Assembly: GCA_027563935.2 (NCBI GenBank) | Contig: CM050454.1 | Coordinates: forward strand, 74,482,596 to 74,546,595 | DNA: 64,000 nt | Reading direction: 5' to 3' | Origin: Costus lasius | Lineage: Eukaryota; Streptophyta; Magnoliopsida; Zingiberales; Costaceae | Shown: piece by piece, positions 10,435 through 21,076 of the stretch | Layout: every line of letters begins with the position of its first letter | Numbering within the stretch: position 1 is the first letter of the stretch | Translations under genes and position numbers: made by a program | The notes under the pieces: generated by a model | The model's database searches: none | Told to the model about the DNA's origin: nothing | Seen by the model: the letters and a program-made list of their open reading frames with translations, nothing else

Positions 10435-11979
10435 ATGGTGCGATCCAGAGGAAATGCTAGCAGTGAGGGTGAGCAGACCTCAGATCTCACGAGAACCATT
10501 GAGGCTCTGACAGGCATGGTACGGCAACAGGGTACCATGATAGAGAGGCAAGCTCAGATGCTGCAGCAGCAACAGACTCAGCATCAAGAAGCGCAACAGC
10601 AGCTCTTGCAGCACTTGACTCAGGAGAGATCCCAGACTACCACTCGGGCGGTGGGGAATGACTATCGGGAAGACGCTCACAGGCGCTATGCCTCGCTTGT
10701 GAGTGAATTCCAGAAACTGGGTCCAAGCTCTTTTTATGGGGGCTCAGAATCAAGTACGGCAGAGAACTGGCAGTTGGTTTTGGACAAGATTTTTCAAGTC
10801 ATGCGTTGCTCAGATGAGGACAAGCTGTGTCTGGCCACCTACATGATGCGTGGTGACGCAGATGAGTGGTGGAAGGGCGTGGTGAGGTTAGCGGCAGAAA
10901 GACATGAAGCAGTAGATTGGCCCTACTTCTTGTCTCAATTTAACGAGAAGTATTTCCCTGATAGCTTGGTAGAGGACCGAGAGGTGGAATTTATTCACCT
11001 AGAGCAGGGTGATATGACTGTGGACCAGTATGAGTTGCAGTTCACTAAATTGGGAAAGTATGCCCCTCACCTGATAAACACTGAAAAGAGGAGGGCTACC
11101 AAGTTTCTCAGAGGTCTCAGATGGGACATTCGAGAACAGGTTGGTGCTCAGCACTTGGAGACATATAGTGAGACTGTTGGGCGAGCACGCACCATCGAGA
11201 GATACATATCTGAGAGGACCGTGACTGTGATTCCTGCAGCTGAGGCGGCAACTCCTCAATTTGGTGATGGCGGCAAGGGTAAGAAGTACCCTAAGCATAA
11301 GGACTACAAGAAGGGCAGGTATAAGCCTTACTCTCACAAGGCACCGCAGCAGTCCAGGGATGCACCGCAGCAATCCAGGGATGCAAGGAATGGTAACACA
11401 GAGGATCGGATTTGTCATCATTGTGGGCTCAAAGGACATCTGATGAGGGATTGTTATAAGAAGAATGGTGTATGCTTCAGGTGTAAGAAACCTGGGCACA
11501 TGATCAAAGACTGCAAAGAGCCTGAGATGCAGCAGAGAGGCACAGATAAGCCTACAGTCCAGACTCGAGTTTATGCCGTGGCTGAGAAGGATACACGGGC
11601 TTCCCGATCTGTCGTGGAAGGTACTTTATTTGTATTCGATCAGTTAGCTCGCATCTTATTTGACCCTGGTGCAAATTTATCTTTTGTATCTGTTAGATTT
11701 GCTGCATGTTTACTTGTATTACCTAAGGTGCTGGATTATGTTGTGTCTGTAAGTACTCCCTTAGGAAAATCATCATCTACAGACACTGTTTGTGTTGATT
11801 GTGTAGTGCATGTAGAGGGTTATGAGTTTCTTGTAGATCTAATCCTTTTAGACATGCAAGACTATGATATCATCCTAGGTATGGATTGGTTATCCTCACA
11901 TCATGCCACTGTGGATTGCTTTGAGAAAGTAATCACCTTGAATCTACTAGATGGGAATCGGATTTTTGTGAGAGGTCTA
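10435..11979 (+). CDS. Gypsy-1 gag and protease, first half of polyprotein
   Basis: Capsid/nucleocapsid and protease part of the gypsy-1 polyprotein, 515 codons before copia-1 interrupts it. The start (aagATGGTGCG) lies 126 bp after the LTR and corresponds to the gag start of gypsy-2. An N-terminal Gln-rich coiled-coil-like stretch (residues about 40-70) precedes the retrotransposon gag domain ([22 protein letters not shown]). Two CCHC zinc knuckles follow at residues 327-340 (CHHCGLKGHLMRDC) and 347-360 (CFRCKKPGHMIKDC). The aspartic protease active site is at residue 410 (FDPGANLSF; Pro where Ser/Thr is usual), with ILGMDWL downstream. The open frame runs on to 12141 only by reading into the copia LTR. 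Gag binds element RNA; the protease would cleave the polyprotein in cytoplasmic particles. Confidence 0.93.
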
Positions 11980-13680
11980 TGTTGGGGTATGCCCTTAAGG
12001 CTAATGTTTGAGGCCTTGGGATTGTATAAGTATCATGTAATAAACTCTTATGTTTATAAAGGCATGGTTATTATTCAGGTTGCTACCTTGTCTGCTGTAA
12101 TAAGTGTACTTCTGAATAATGTCTCAAAGCTGTTCAGCTAGGCTGACATGCATATGTCCTTAGTCGAGATATCTTGGTGAACATGAGACAGCCTTGATAT
12201 GATTGAGACTAATATGTGTGCTAATCTTATAGGATGCTTCGAGCATGAAATAAGATGTAGACTCATGGGTACATTGGATGTACTGGACAGACCCTACTAG
12301 GATATTCAAGTGTTTGTCACAATGTGAATAATCCTTGAATGCAACAAGTGGCACATGTCCTCTGACTTGAGATCACTTGTGTTTCTAAATGATGAATGTC
12401 ATTATTTTGAGGTAGTTCAATATCATTTGAAACATAATGATTATAGACTATCTTGGATAATGATCATGAGTCAGGTTAGGACACTAGTGATAGATAAAGG
12501 ATTGCCGTCTCCTTGTTCAAGGAGTGTGATGTTCTAAAGGGGCCCCCCTGTATGAGATGATTGAGATAGTGTATGGCCATACCCAGATGACTATGTTCAT
12601 CTGATCTAATCATGCTCACTGTATTGGAGTTATAGGCTTGACATGCTTGTCCAATAAGAACATCCAGTGGCAAAGGAAACATGTATGCCTTGTGAAGTGG
12701 ATTCACACTTGTGCTGTGGTTTGGGTGTAGTCTTGGAAGACTCTTTCCTTTATATCGGGAGACAGTGATGTGTTGCTAGATACCCCTCACTGATTGTGAT
12801 GACGTGAGTTATCGTTACCGACATTTAAAGGAAACCCTTAGGGTCGCACAATTTGGTGATATGACTTACTTGAGTCAGATCGGGTGGACTGGATTGTTTT
12901 GATTCAGTTTAAAGGAGATTAAACTCTGATTGTAAGTGAGATCCAGTCTGATCATGTTTGATTGATTAGGGCTTGAGATCGGTAAGCTTTGATCGAGAGT
13001 GTGGATGCTAGATCTGGGAGATCAAGAGCATCAAAGGATGAACGGTCAGATCTTGAACCTTAGGGTTTATTTTGGTCTGGACCAATACTTGGGCTGATTT
13101 GGTTTGGTCATTGGACCAACTACATTGAACCGGCTCATATGTGAGCGCTTGGTTCATTTGTGAGATGAGATATGCGTTTGGTTCACTACATGTGAACGCA
13201 TAACGCATGTGTTGAAGACTTACCATTTATGGCATTTCGGTTTTGCCATAGTGATGAATGTCTCCACATTCGATCACAAGCTTGGAAAAACGCTCATCTC
13301 CCCTTTGGCTCTCGACGACACTCGAACTCTCGGGTGGTAGAGGTTGACGAGAAGAAGGATCGGCCAAGAAAGCTTTCATCATCTCCTTCCATTCGACAAG
13401 GAACCTTGGGTGCCTTGCTAGCACAAGTGACGCCAAGGAAGTAAGAGATCTTCACCTTGTGTGTGAACTTTTGGAGGAGATCAAAGTTGCTCTCTTCTTC
13501 CAAGCCGACATCCAACTTCATGGCGTTGGTATGATCCCTTTAAAGATCCTTTCGCTTATACATAAGTTAACCATATGATCTACATGCGATCATGAGGGTG
13601 ACACCCCTAAAATTGCATTTGCGCCCCCCTCTAGAAAGGGGCTTTATCCGCTTGCGCTCCCCCTTGAAGGGGACCTAACA
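11980..13680 (+). repeat. Copia-1 5' LTR
   Basis: 1701 bp, tgttggggtatgccc...ggggacctaaca. It carries the gtatggccatacccag block also found in family C, near 12571-12590. It ends with two C-run/G-run hairpins, CCCCT...AGGGG at 13626-13641 and 13660-13672. Short ORFs on both strands inside it recur at the 3' LTR only because the LTRs are identical. Confidence 0.96.
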
Positions 13681-13682
13681 AT

Positions 13683-13694
13683 TGGTATCAGAGG
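13683..13694 (+). other. Copia-1 primer-binding site
   Basis: TGGTATCAGAGG two bases after the 5' LTR, complementary to initiator-Met tRNA. Confidence 0.9.
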
Positions 13695-15465
13695 TTGGGA
13701 TTCATGTAGATTCATATGATTGCTTCATGTTGCTTGTTTGTGATCCGAGTATGTCAACGCATGTTATAGATCTATCTTGAAGTTTCATCATGTTTGCGCT
13801 TGTTACCATATATCTAGTTGCGCATGCTAATGTAGATGAAAGCTTCTTACTTTGTTGTTGCGCATGTTGTAGTTGGTTTTTACCTAAAACTTGTAACATC
13901 TTGCGTGCTCTATTTAGATCTAATGGCGTCTACTATAAACCCTTAGATGGGTTGATGGGGTTGAAGTCACCTCTAGGGTAGATCCAATAGTCTGATCAGA
14001 CCATCTGACAGCCTAGATGGATCGACCAGATGGCACCTGTGCGCAAGCATGAGGTGGCCATAGGTCGATTGCATCTTAGGCGTGTAGCGAGGTCTGGTTG
14101 AGACAACCAGTGAACACACATGAGTTAGGCCCGGGGTCACACCCGCTTGCCAGAACTCATGAGGGTTGTTCAGCCCTTGGCGCATGCATGGTTGACCATT
14201 AGGTCAACTCGGGTCAGTTAGGACTCGGTGCATGCAAGGGCAGAGGATCTGACCAGATGGATGAGTGGATCCCTATCAATGGACCATTGTAAGGTTGTAG
14301 AACACATAAGAAAATTAAAATTGATGCCAATGGGGTTTTCAAAATTTTATTTTCTTGTTTTAGGATCACATGTTGATTGATGCCATGATGCTTGTCTATT
14401 TATTCTTATGTGGGCTGCCCATGTTAAATGTGTGCTGTGCTGGGGCCTGCGTGCCTGGAATTAAACTTGTAAATTAATTTGTGATCTGCGAATCACATTT
14501 TTAATTAATCTATTGTATAATTGACCTGCGAGTCAAACTTGTCTAGATAGATCAAATTGTATTTGATTAGACAAGAGCACAAAGGCACACATCCCAGAGG
14601 GGCATTCAGCTGGTGGCGCACCTGAGGTGCTCTTGGAGCTAGGGCCCTGGGTTGGACCAGATGAGATGCAAATGTCCCAAGAAGCTCAAGTGAAGACTTA
14701 AGATAATTTAAGGTCTTACTTAGGCTATGGGCTTTTACCACATAAGATCTGCATGCTTTCTACTTATTGCTTATAATTAGAATTGCATGTTTAGTTATCT
14801 TCTGCTATAGCCATAGGATTTGCCTGATAGTAAGAAGATAAAAGACCGTTAAAATCCAAACGCTAACATATCAAGCTCGTAAGCCTTCTGACGCGAAACC
14901 TCACTATTCTGATTATCGTTGGAGCCGTGTTGTACCCACTCAGTGGGCACGTCCATCTATCTTCAGATGGTGCTGGATTACACCTGCGTGTTACAGAGAA
15001 GGGATTTATCGCTTCTCGTTGCTCAGCATAGCACGTGGTGGTCCAGGGAGTAGGTCGGGTCAGCTTGACCATGTAGGCTACATATGTGGCGCATATGGTA
15101 GCACATGGAGGCAGCCATCTGTGGGATCAGAGACTGTGTTGTACCAACTCAGTTGGCACAGTCTGCTGGATTGCCCAGATGAAGGGGAATCGCACGGGTT
15201 GGCGATTGGCTGGGACAGCCTACCAGAAATTAGTGCTTGTCATCTCTGTGCATCTTATCTCGCCTGAGCGGGACGCGGAGACCAAGTATGAAATCTGGAT
15301 CCCATCTCACTAAAAGAGTATTACTCTTTCGGACTGTTTTATGGATTTTACAGTCAGCTAAAATAGTGAGAAAAAGGAATCATTCTTAAGTCCTGATTGA
15401 TTCTTAACATTGATACTGACCTTGCTGTTCTTGCATTGTTGTAGATACCTGCAGCAACGAACACC
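13695..15465 (+). other. Copia-1 untranslated leader
   Basis: About 1.77 kb between the primer-binding site and the gag start without a convincing ORF. The same leader is conserved in copia-2 (37343-39165) and copia-3 (58393-60180). It contains several strong inverted repeats: CTGGTTG-AGA-CAACCAG near 14095-14112, CATGAGTT...AACTCATG near 14118-14163, and the structured block at 14926-15164. Confidence 0.8.
14926..15164 (+). promoter_or_regulatory. Predicted structured RNA element in copia-1 leader
   Basis: Three main hairpins. Hairpin A, 14926-14951: CGTG, bulge TTGTA, CCCAC, loop TCA, GTGGG, CACG. Hairpin C, 15131-15164: AGACTGTG, bulge TTGTA, CCAAC, loop TCA, GTTGG, CACAGTCT. The 26-nt cores of A and C differ at four bases that form two compensating pairs (C-G to T-A and C-G to A-T). 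Hairpin B, 15069-15108: CCATGT and ACATGG enclose CTACATATG and CATATGGTAG with loop TGGCG. Copies in copia-2 and copia-3 keep pairing, in copia-2 through G-U wobbles. A role in RNA packaging, dimerisation or translation is inferred only. Confidence 0.65.
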
Positions 15466-18400
15466 ATGAGCTTCAATGTGCGATCCCTACTGGAAAGGGA
15501 GAAGTTTGCTGGGCCAAACTTCTCAGACTGGTTCGGACACCTTAAGATCGTTCTTAAGGCAGAGAGGAAACTGTATGTCCTCGAGACGGCTATGCCGCCT
15601 CAACCCGCTGCGAACGCCGCAAGGGCGGTTCGGGATGCCTATGAAAAGCACGTCAATGATAGCATTGATGTCGCTTGCCTGATGCTAGCGTCTATGACGC
15701 CACCGCTGCAGCGTCAGCATGAGGATATGTCGGCTATAGAGATCATAGCGAACCTCAAGATGCTGTATGCTGCACAGGCGAGGACAGAACGCTATAATCT
15801 GACGAAACTCTTCTTTCAGAGCAAACTGGCTGAAGGGAGCCCAGTGGGAGCTCACGTGCTCAAGATGATTGGGCACAAGGAGGCTCTGGAGAAACTGGGG
15901 CATACCATTAACCAGGAGCTTGCTGTAGACATCATTCTACAGTCTCTTCCGCCTTCTTTCGATGCGTTCATCATTAACTTTAATATGAACAAAATCGATT
16001 GTACTCCGGCAGAGCTGTTGAATATGCTCTTGACTATTGAGGAAACTCTGAAGGGAAAGCCTTCAACCTCTGTCTTAATGGTTCCTTCAAGGAACAAGAA
16101 GAAGGGGAAGAAGGGCAAGGCCCCTGTCAAGAACTACAGTAAGGCGCTGAAACAGAAGGTGAAGCGGTCGAAGGACAACAGGTGTTTCCACTGTGGCCAG
16201 CTGGGTCACTGGAAAAAGGACTGTAAAGCGCTCCAAGGAGATAAGAGGGGAAGCATCGCTTCTGGCTCAGGTATATATGTGACTGAGGTCATGTTATCTT
16301 CTTCTACTATATCATGGGTGTTGGACACTGCATGTGGAGTTCACATTTGTTCAAATGTACAGGAACTCAAGAGAAGAAGGCAGGTGGGACAGCATGAGGT
16401 AGACCTACGAGTTGGAAACGGGGCACGGGTTGCTGCTGTTGCTGTAGGAGACTATTTCATTTCTTTACCATCTGGCATTGTATTAGAATTAAACAATTGT
16501 TATTTTGTACCTAGTATTACCAAGAATATTATCTCTATTCCTGCTCTTGTCAGGAAAGGATTTGCCTTTGAATGCAAGATTTCAAAGTGTGTTTTATCTT
16601 ATGATAATATTGTGTATGCAACTGGTTCAATTAACAATGGGTTATTCATGTTGGACATGGAATATTCTATACTAAACATTGATAATAAGAAAGCCAAGTA
16701 TGCTGATGACAGCACCTTGCTATGGCATAGTCGTATAGGCCATATTAACGAGAAGCGCATTAAGCGGTTGCATGATCATGGACTGCTGGGATCATTCTCC
16801 TATGAGGAGATTGATACATGCAAAGCTTGTTTAATGGGTAAAATGACGAAGTCACCTTTTCCTAACAAAGGTCAAAGGGCTTCAGGTTTACTTGACCTTA
16901 TACACAGTGATGTGTGTGGGCCTTTTAGTAAACATGCCAGAGGTGGCTATCATTACTTCATTACCTTTACTGATGATTTCAGTAGGTATGGATATGTCTA
17001 TTTGATGAGACATAAGAGTGAATCTTTTGACAAGTTCAAAGAGTTCAAAAATGAAGTACAGAATCAGCTAGGCCGAAATATCAAGGCACTTCGTTCTGAT
17101 CGAGATGGTGAATACCTAAGTCATGCGTTTACTGACTATCTGAAGGAGTGTGGGATTATCTCACAGCTCACTCCGCCAGGAACACCGCAATGGAATGGTG
17201 TGTCCGAGAGGAGAAATAGAACGTTACTTGATATGGTTCGTTCTATGATGAGTCAGGCTACTCTACCGTATTCCTTTAGGGGTTTTGCACTGGAAACAGC
17301 TGCAAAGGTACTAAACCGAGTGCCATCCAAGGCAGTTTCTAAGACACAATATGAGTTATAGTATAGGAAACAGCCAAGCTTGACATTTATCAGGATCTGG
17401 GGTTGCGAGGCTTATGTCAAAAAGCTCGCCTCTGGGAAGCTGGAGAGCATATCTGAGAAATGTATATTTGTCGGTTACCCTAAGGAAACTAAGGGTTATT
17501 ATTTCTACGATCCCAAAGAGAACAAAGTATTTGTTGCTCGGACGGCCATATTTCTTGAGAAGGAGTTTCTTCTGCAAGAGGCCAGTGGGAGAGAAATAAA
17601 GCTGAATGAGATTCCAGAAGAAGGACAAAGTAGTCAAGCACAGTTGGATGTGCCTGAGCCGGTAGAACAGGTTGTCGAACAACCTGAGGCTCAAATATCA
17701 CGGGAACCGCGAAGATCGGGAAGGATCCGTCGACAGCCTGAGCGCTATGACGGAGTCTACATCATTGATAATGATGAACCCCTCACATATGCGGATGCGG
17801 TCAGTGGACCGGAGTCAGCTAGATGGCTTGAAGCTATGCGAGCCGAGATGGACTCCATGTCAGATAACCAAGTCTGGGATTTGGTTGATCCGCCTCCGGG
17901 AGTAATCCCTATAGGCTGTAAATGGATCTTCAAGAAGAAGGTTGACATGGATGGTAACGTGGTTACCTATAAAGGCAGGCTGGTTGCGAAAGGTTTCAAA
18001 CAAATCTACGGGATAGATTATGATGAAACTTTCTCACCTGTAGCCATGTTTAAGTCTATTCGGATTCTTTTCGCGATAGCTGCATATTATGATTATGAGA
18101 TCTGGCAGATGGATGTGAAGACAGCTTTCCTTAATGGAAATCTGGATGAGGATGTGTATATGACACAACCTGAGGGTTTTACTAATCCATCAGATCGTCA
18201 TAAAATATGCAAGTTAAAGAAGTCCATTTATGGACTTAAACAAGCATCTAGAAGCTGGAATATTCGTTTTGATGAATCAATCTCTGAGTTTGGTTTCATC
18301 AAGAACGAAGATGACCCGTGTGTATATAAGAGGTTTAGTGGGAGCATAATTACATTCCTAATCCTCTACGTCGATGACATCTTGATCATTGGAAATGATA

Positions 18401-19350
18401 TTCCTGAACTGCATGCTGTTAAAGCATGGTTAAAGAAATGTTTCCAGATGAAAGATCTAGGAGAAGCAGCCGATGTATTAGGTGTGAAGATCTACAGGGA
18501 TAGATCTAAGAGGCTTCTCGGGCTGTGCCAGAGTACTTACATCGATAAAGTCCTGGAGAGATTTCATTTAGAGAATTCTAAACGAGGATATCTTCCAGTC
18601 AGACATGGTCTGAATCTTTCGAAGAGTCAGTGTCCACAAACACAGACTGAGAAAGATGAAATGGACAATACGCCTTATGCTTCGGCTATTGGGTCCATTA
18701 TGTATGCGATGTTGTGTACTCGCCCAGACGTCGCTTACGGGTTAAGCGTGACCAGTCGGTTCCAAAGTAATCCAGGTATGGCGCACTGGATTGCGGTCAA
18801 GAACATTTTAAAATATCTGCGGAGGACCAAAGATATGTTCTTGATATACGGTGGTCAGGAAGAACTCAGTATAGAAGGATATACTGACGCTACGTTCCAG
18901 TCGGACCAGGATGATTTCCGATCGCAATCAGGCTATGTTTTTAGCTTGAATGGTGGAGCAGTGGTGTGGAAGAGTTTCAAACAGTCAACTGTTGCTGATT
19001 CCACAACAGAAGCCGAGTATGTTGCAGCCTCGGAAGCATCCAAGGAGGCAGTGTGGATTCGTAAGTTCGTGAAAGAACTTGGTGTCGTTCCTTCGAGTGC
19101 AGATCCTTTGGTTATCTTCTGTGATAACACTGGAGCAATCGCACAAGCAAAGGAACCACGGTCGCACCAGAAGTCCAAGCACATACAGAGACGGTTTCAC
19201 TTGATCCGGGAGATCATTGATCGAGGCGAGATCAAAATCTGCAAAGTTCATACAGATGACAATCTGGCTGACCCGCTTACCAAGCCTCTGGCGCAGCAGA
19301 AGCATGAGAAGCACTGTAATAATATGGGTTTGAGGTTTCTCAACCATTAG
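15466..19350 (+). CDS. Copia-1 gag-pol polyprotein with in-frame amber stop
   Basis: One frame of 1295 codons encodes gag, protease, integrase, reverse transcriptase and RNase H, which would copy and insert the element. It is broken by TAG at 17359-17361, where copia-2 and copia-3 have Trp (TGG) after the integrase. The frame is otherwise open. Seen: gag start MSFNVRSLLEREKF; CCHC knuckle at residues 240-253 (CFHCGQLGHWKKDC); protease WVLDTACGVH; integrase zinc site and FITFTDDFSRYGY; RT MDVKTAFLNG and YVDDILIIGND; RNase H end KHIQRRFHLI. Other substitutions look damaging: Gly to Asp just after the second catalytic Asp (SDRDGEY), Trp to Arg in SFRGF, and Gly to Arg two codons after the stop. 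Probably inactive but very recently so. Confidence 0.93.
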
Positions 19351-19359
19351 ATTAAGTGC

Positions 19360-19370
19360 AAGTGGGAGAT
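19360..19370 (+). other. Copia-1 polypurine tract
   Basis: aagtgggagat immediately before the 3' LTR; primes plus-strand DNA synthesis. Same sequence precedes the copia-2 3' LTR. Confidence 0.8.
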
Positions 19371-21071
19371 TGTTGGGGTATGCCCTTAAGGCTAATGTTT
19401 GAGGCCTTGGGATTGTATAAGTATCATGTAATAAACTCTTATGTTTATAAAGGCATGGTTATTATTCAGGTTGCTACCTTGTCTGCTGTAATAAGTGTAC
19501 TTCTGAATAATGTCTCAAAGCTGTTCAGCTAGGCTGACATGCATATGTCCTTAGTCGAGATATCTTGGTGAACATGAGACAGCCTTGATATGATTGAGAC
19601 TAATATGTGTGCTAATCTTATAGGATGCTTCGAGCATGAAATAAGATGTAGACTCATGGGTACATTGGATGTACTGGACAGACCCTACTAGGATATTCAA
19701 GTGTTTGTCACAATGTGAATAATCCTTGAATGCAACAAGTGGCACATGTCCTCTGACTTGAGATCACTTGTGTTTCTAAATGATGAATGTCATTATTTTG
19801 AGGTAGTTCAATATCATTTGAAACATAATGATTATAGACTATCTTGGATAATGATCATGAGTCAGGTTAGGACACTAGTGATAGATAAAGGATTGCCGTC
19901 TCCTTGTTCAAGGAGTGTGATGTTCTAAAGGGGCCCCCCTGTATGAGATGATTGAGATAGTGTATGGCCATACCCAGATGACTATGTTCATCTGATCTAA
20001 TCATGCTCATTGTATTGGAGTTACAGGCTTGACATGCTTGTCCAATAAGAACATCCAGTGGCAAAGGAAACATGTATGCCTTGTGAAGTGGATTCACACT
20101 TGTGCTGTGGTTTGGGTGTAGTCTTGGAAGACTCTTTCCTTTATATCGGGAGACAGTGATGTGTTGCTAGATACCCCTCACTGATTGTGATGACGTGAGT
20201 TATCGTTACCGACATTTAAAGGAAACCCTTAGGGTCGCACAATTTGGTGATATGACTTACTTGAGTCAGATCGGGTGGACTGGATTGTTTTGATTCAGTT
20301 TAAAGGAGATTAAACTCTGATTGTAAGTGAGATCCAGTCTGATCATGTTTGATTGATTAGGGCTTGAGATCGGTAAGCTTTGATCGAGAGTGTGGATGCT
20401 AGATCTGGGAGATCAAGAGCATCAAAGGATGAACGGTCAGATCTTGAACCTTAGGGTTTATTTTGGTCTGGACCAATACTTGGGCTGATTTGGTTTGGTC
20501 ATTGGACCAACTACATTGAACCGGCTCATATGTGAGCGCTTGGTTCATTTGTGAGATGAGATATGCGTTTGGTTCACTACATGTGAACGCATAACGCATG
20601 TGTTGAAGACTTACCATTTATGGCATTTCGGTTTTGCCATAGTGATGAATGTCTCCACATTCGATCACAAGCTTGGAAAAACGCTCATCTCCCCTTTGGC
20701 TCTCGACGACACTCGAACTCTCGGGTGGTAGAGGTTGACGAGAAGAAGGATCGGCCAAGAAAGCTTTCATCATCTCCTTCCATTCGACAAGGAACCTTGG
20801 GTGCCTTGCTAGCACAAGTGACGCCAAGGAAGTAAGAGATCTTCACCTTGTGTGTGAACTTTTGGAGGAGATCAAAGTTGCTCTCTTCTTCCAAGCCGAC
20901 ATCCAACTTCATGGCGTTGGTATGATCCCTTTAAAGATCCTTTCGCTTATACATAAGTTAACCATATGATCTACATGCGATCATGAGGGTGACACCCCTA
21001 AAATTGCATTTGCGCCCCCCTCTAGAAAGGGGCTTTATCCGCTTGCGCTCCCCCTTGAAGGGGACCTAACA
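19371..21071 (+). repeat. Copia-1 3' LTR
   Basis: 1701 bp, matching 11980-13680 except for about two transitions. It ends at ggggacctaaca, followed by the GTCTA target duplication and the resumption of the gypsy-1 reading frame. Confidence 0.96.
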
Positions 21072-21076
21072 GTCTA

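Larger units (their letters stand above)
11980..21071 (+). mobile_element. Copia-1: Ty1/copia element nested in gypsy-1
   Basis: Complete 9092-bp element. It has LTRs of 1701 bp at 11980-13680 and 19371-21071, TGTTGG...CTAACA ends, target duplication GTCTA at 11975-11979 and 21072-21076, a Met-tRNA primer-binding site, a leader of about 1.8 kb and one long gag-pol frame with an amber stop. The LTRs differ at only two positions by eye (tgctcActg/tgctcAttg region and ttaTag/ttaCag), fewer than the gypsy-1 LTRs, as expected for the later insertion. Gag-pol resembles proteins usually annotated as related to tobacco TNT 1-94; exact lineage not settled. Confidence 0.96.

Noticed and set aside
10999..11499. 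166-residue minus-strand ORF opposite gypsy-1 gag
   Set aside because: Shadow of the gag frame with no independent support.
11980..12141. Extension of gypsy-1 gag by about 53 residues
   Set aside because: This stretch is the copia-1 LTR read in frame; the true gypsy-1 frame resumes at 21077.
15019..15313. Two overlapping short ORFs in the copia leader, also in copia-2 and copia-3
   Set aside because: Different length and ends between copies, overlap the structured block, and base changes preserve RNA pairing rather than codons.
17380..19350. Separate 656-residue copia-1 pol gene with its own start
   Set aside because: It is the continuation of the 15466 frame after a nonsense codon; copia-2 shows one uninterrupted polyprotein.
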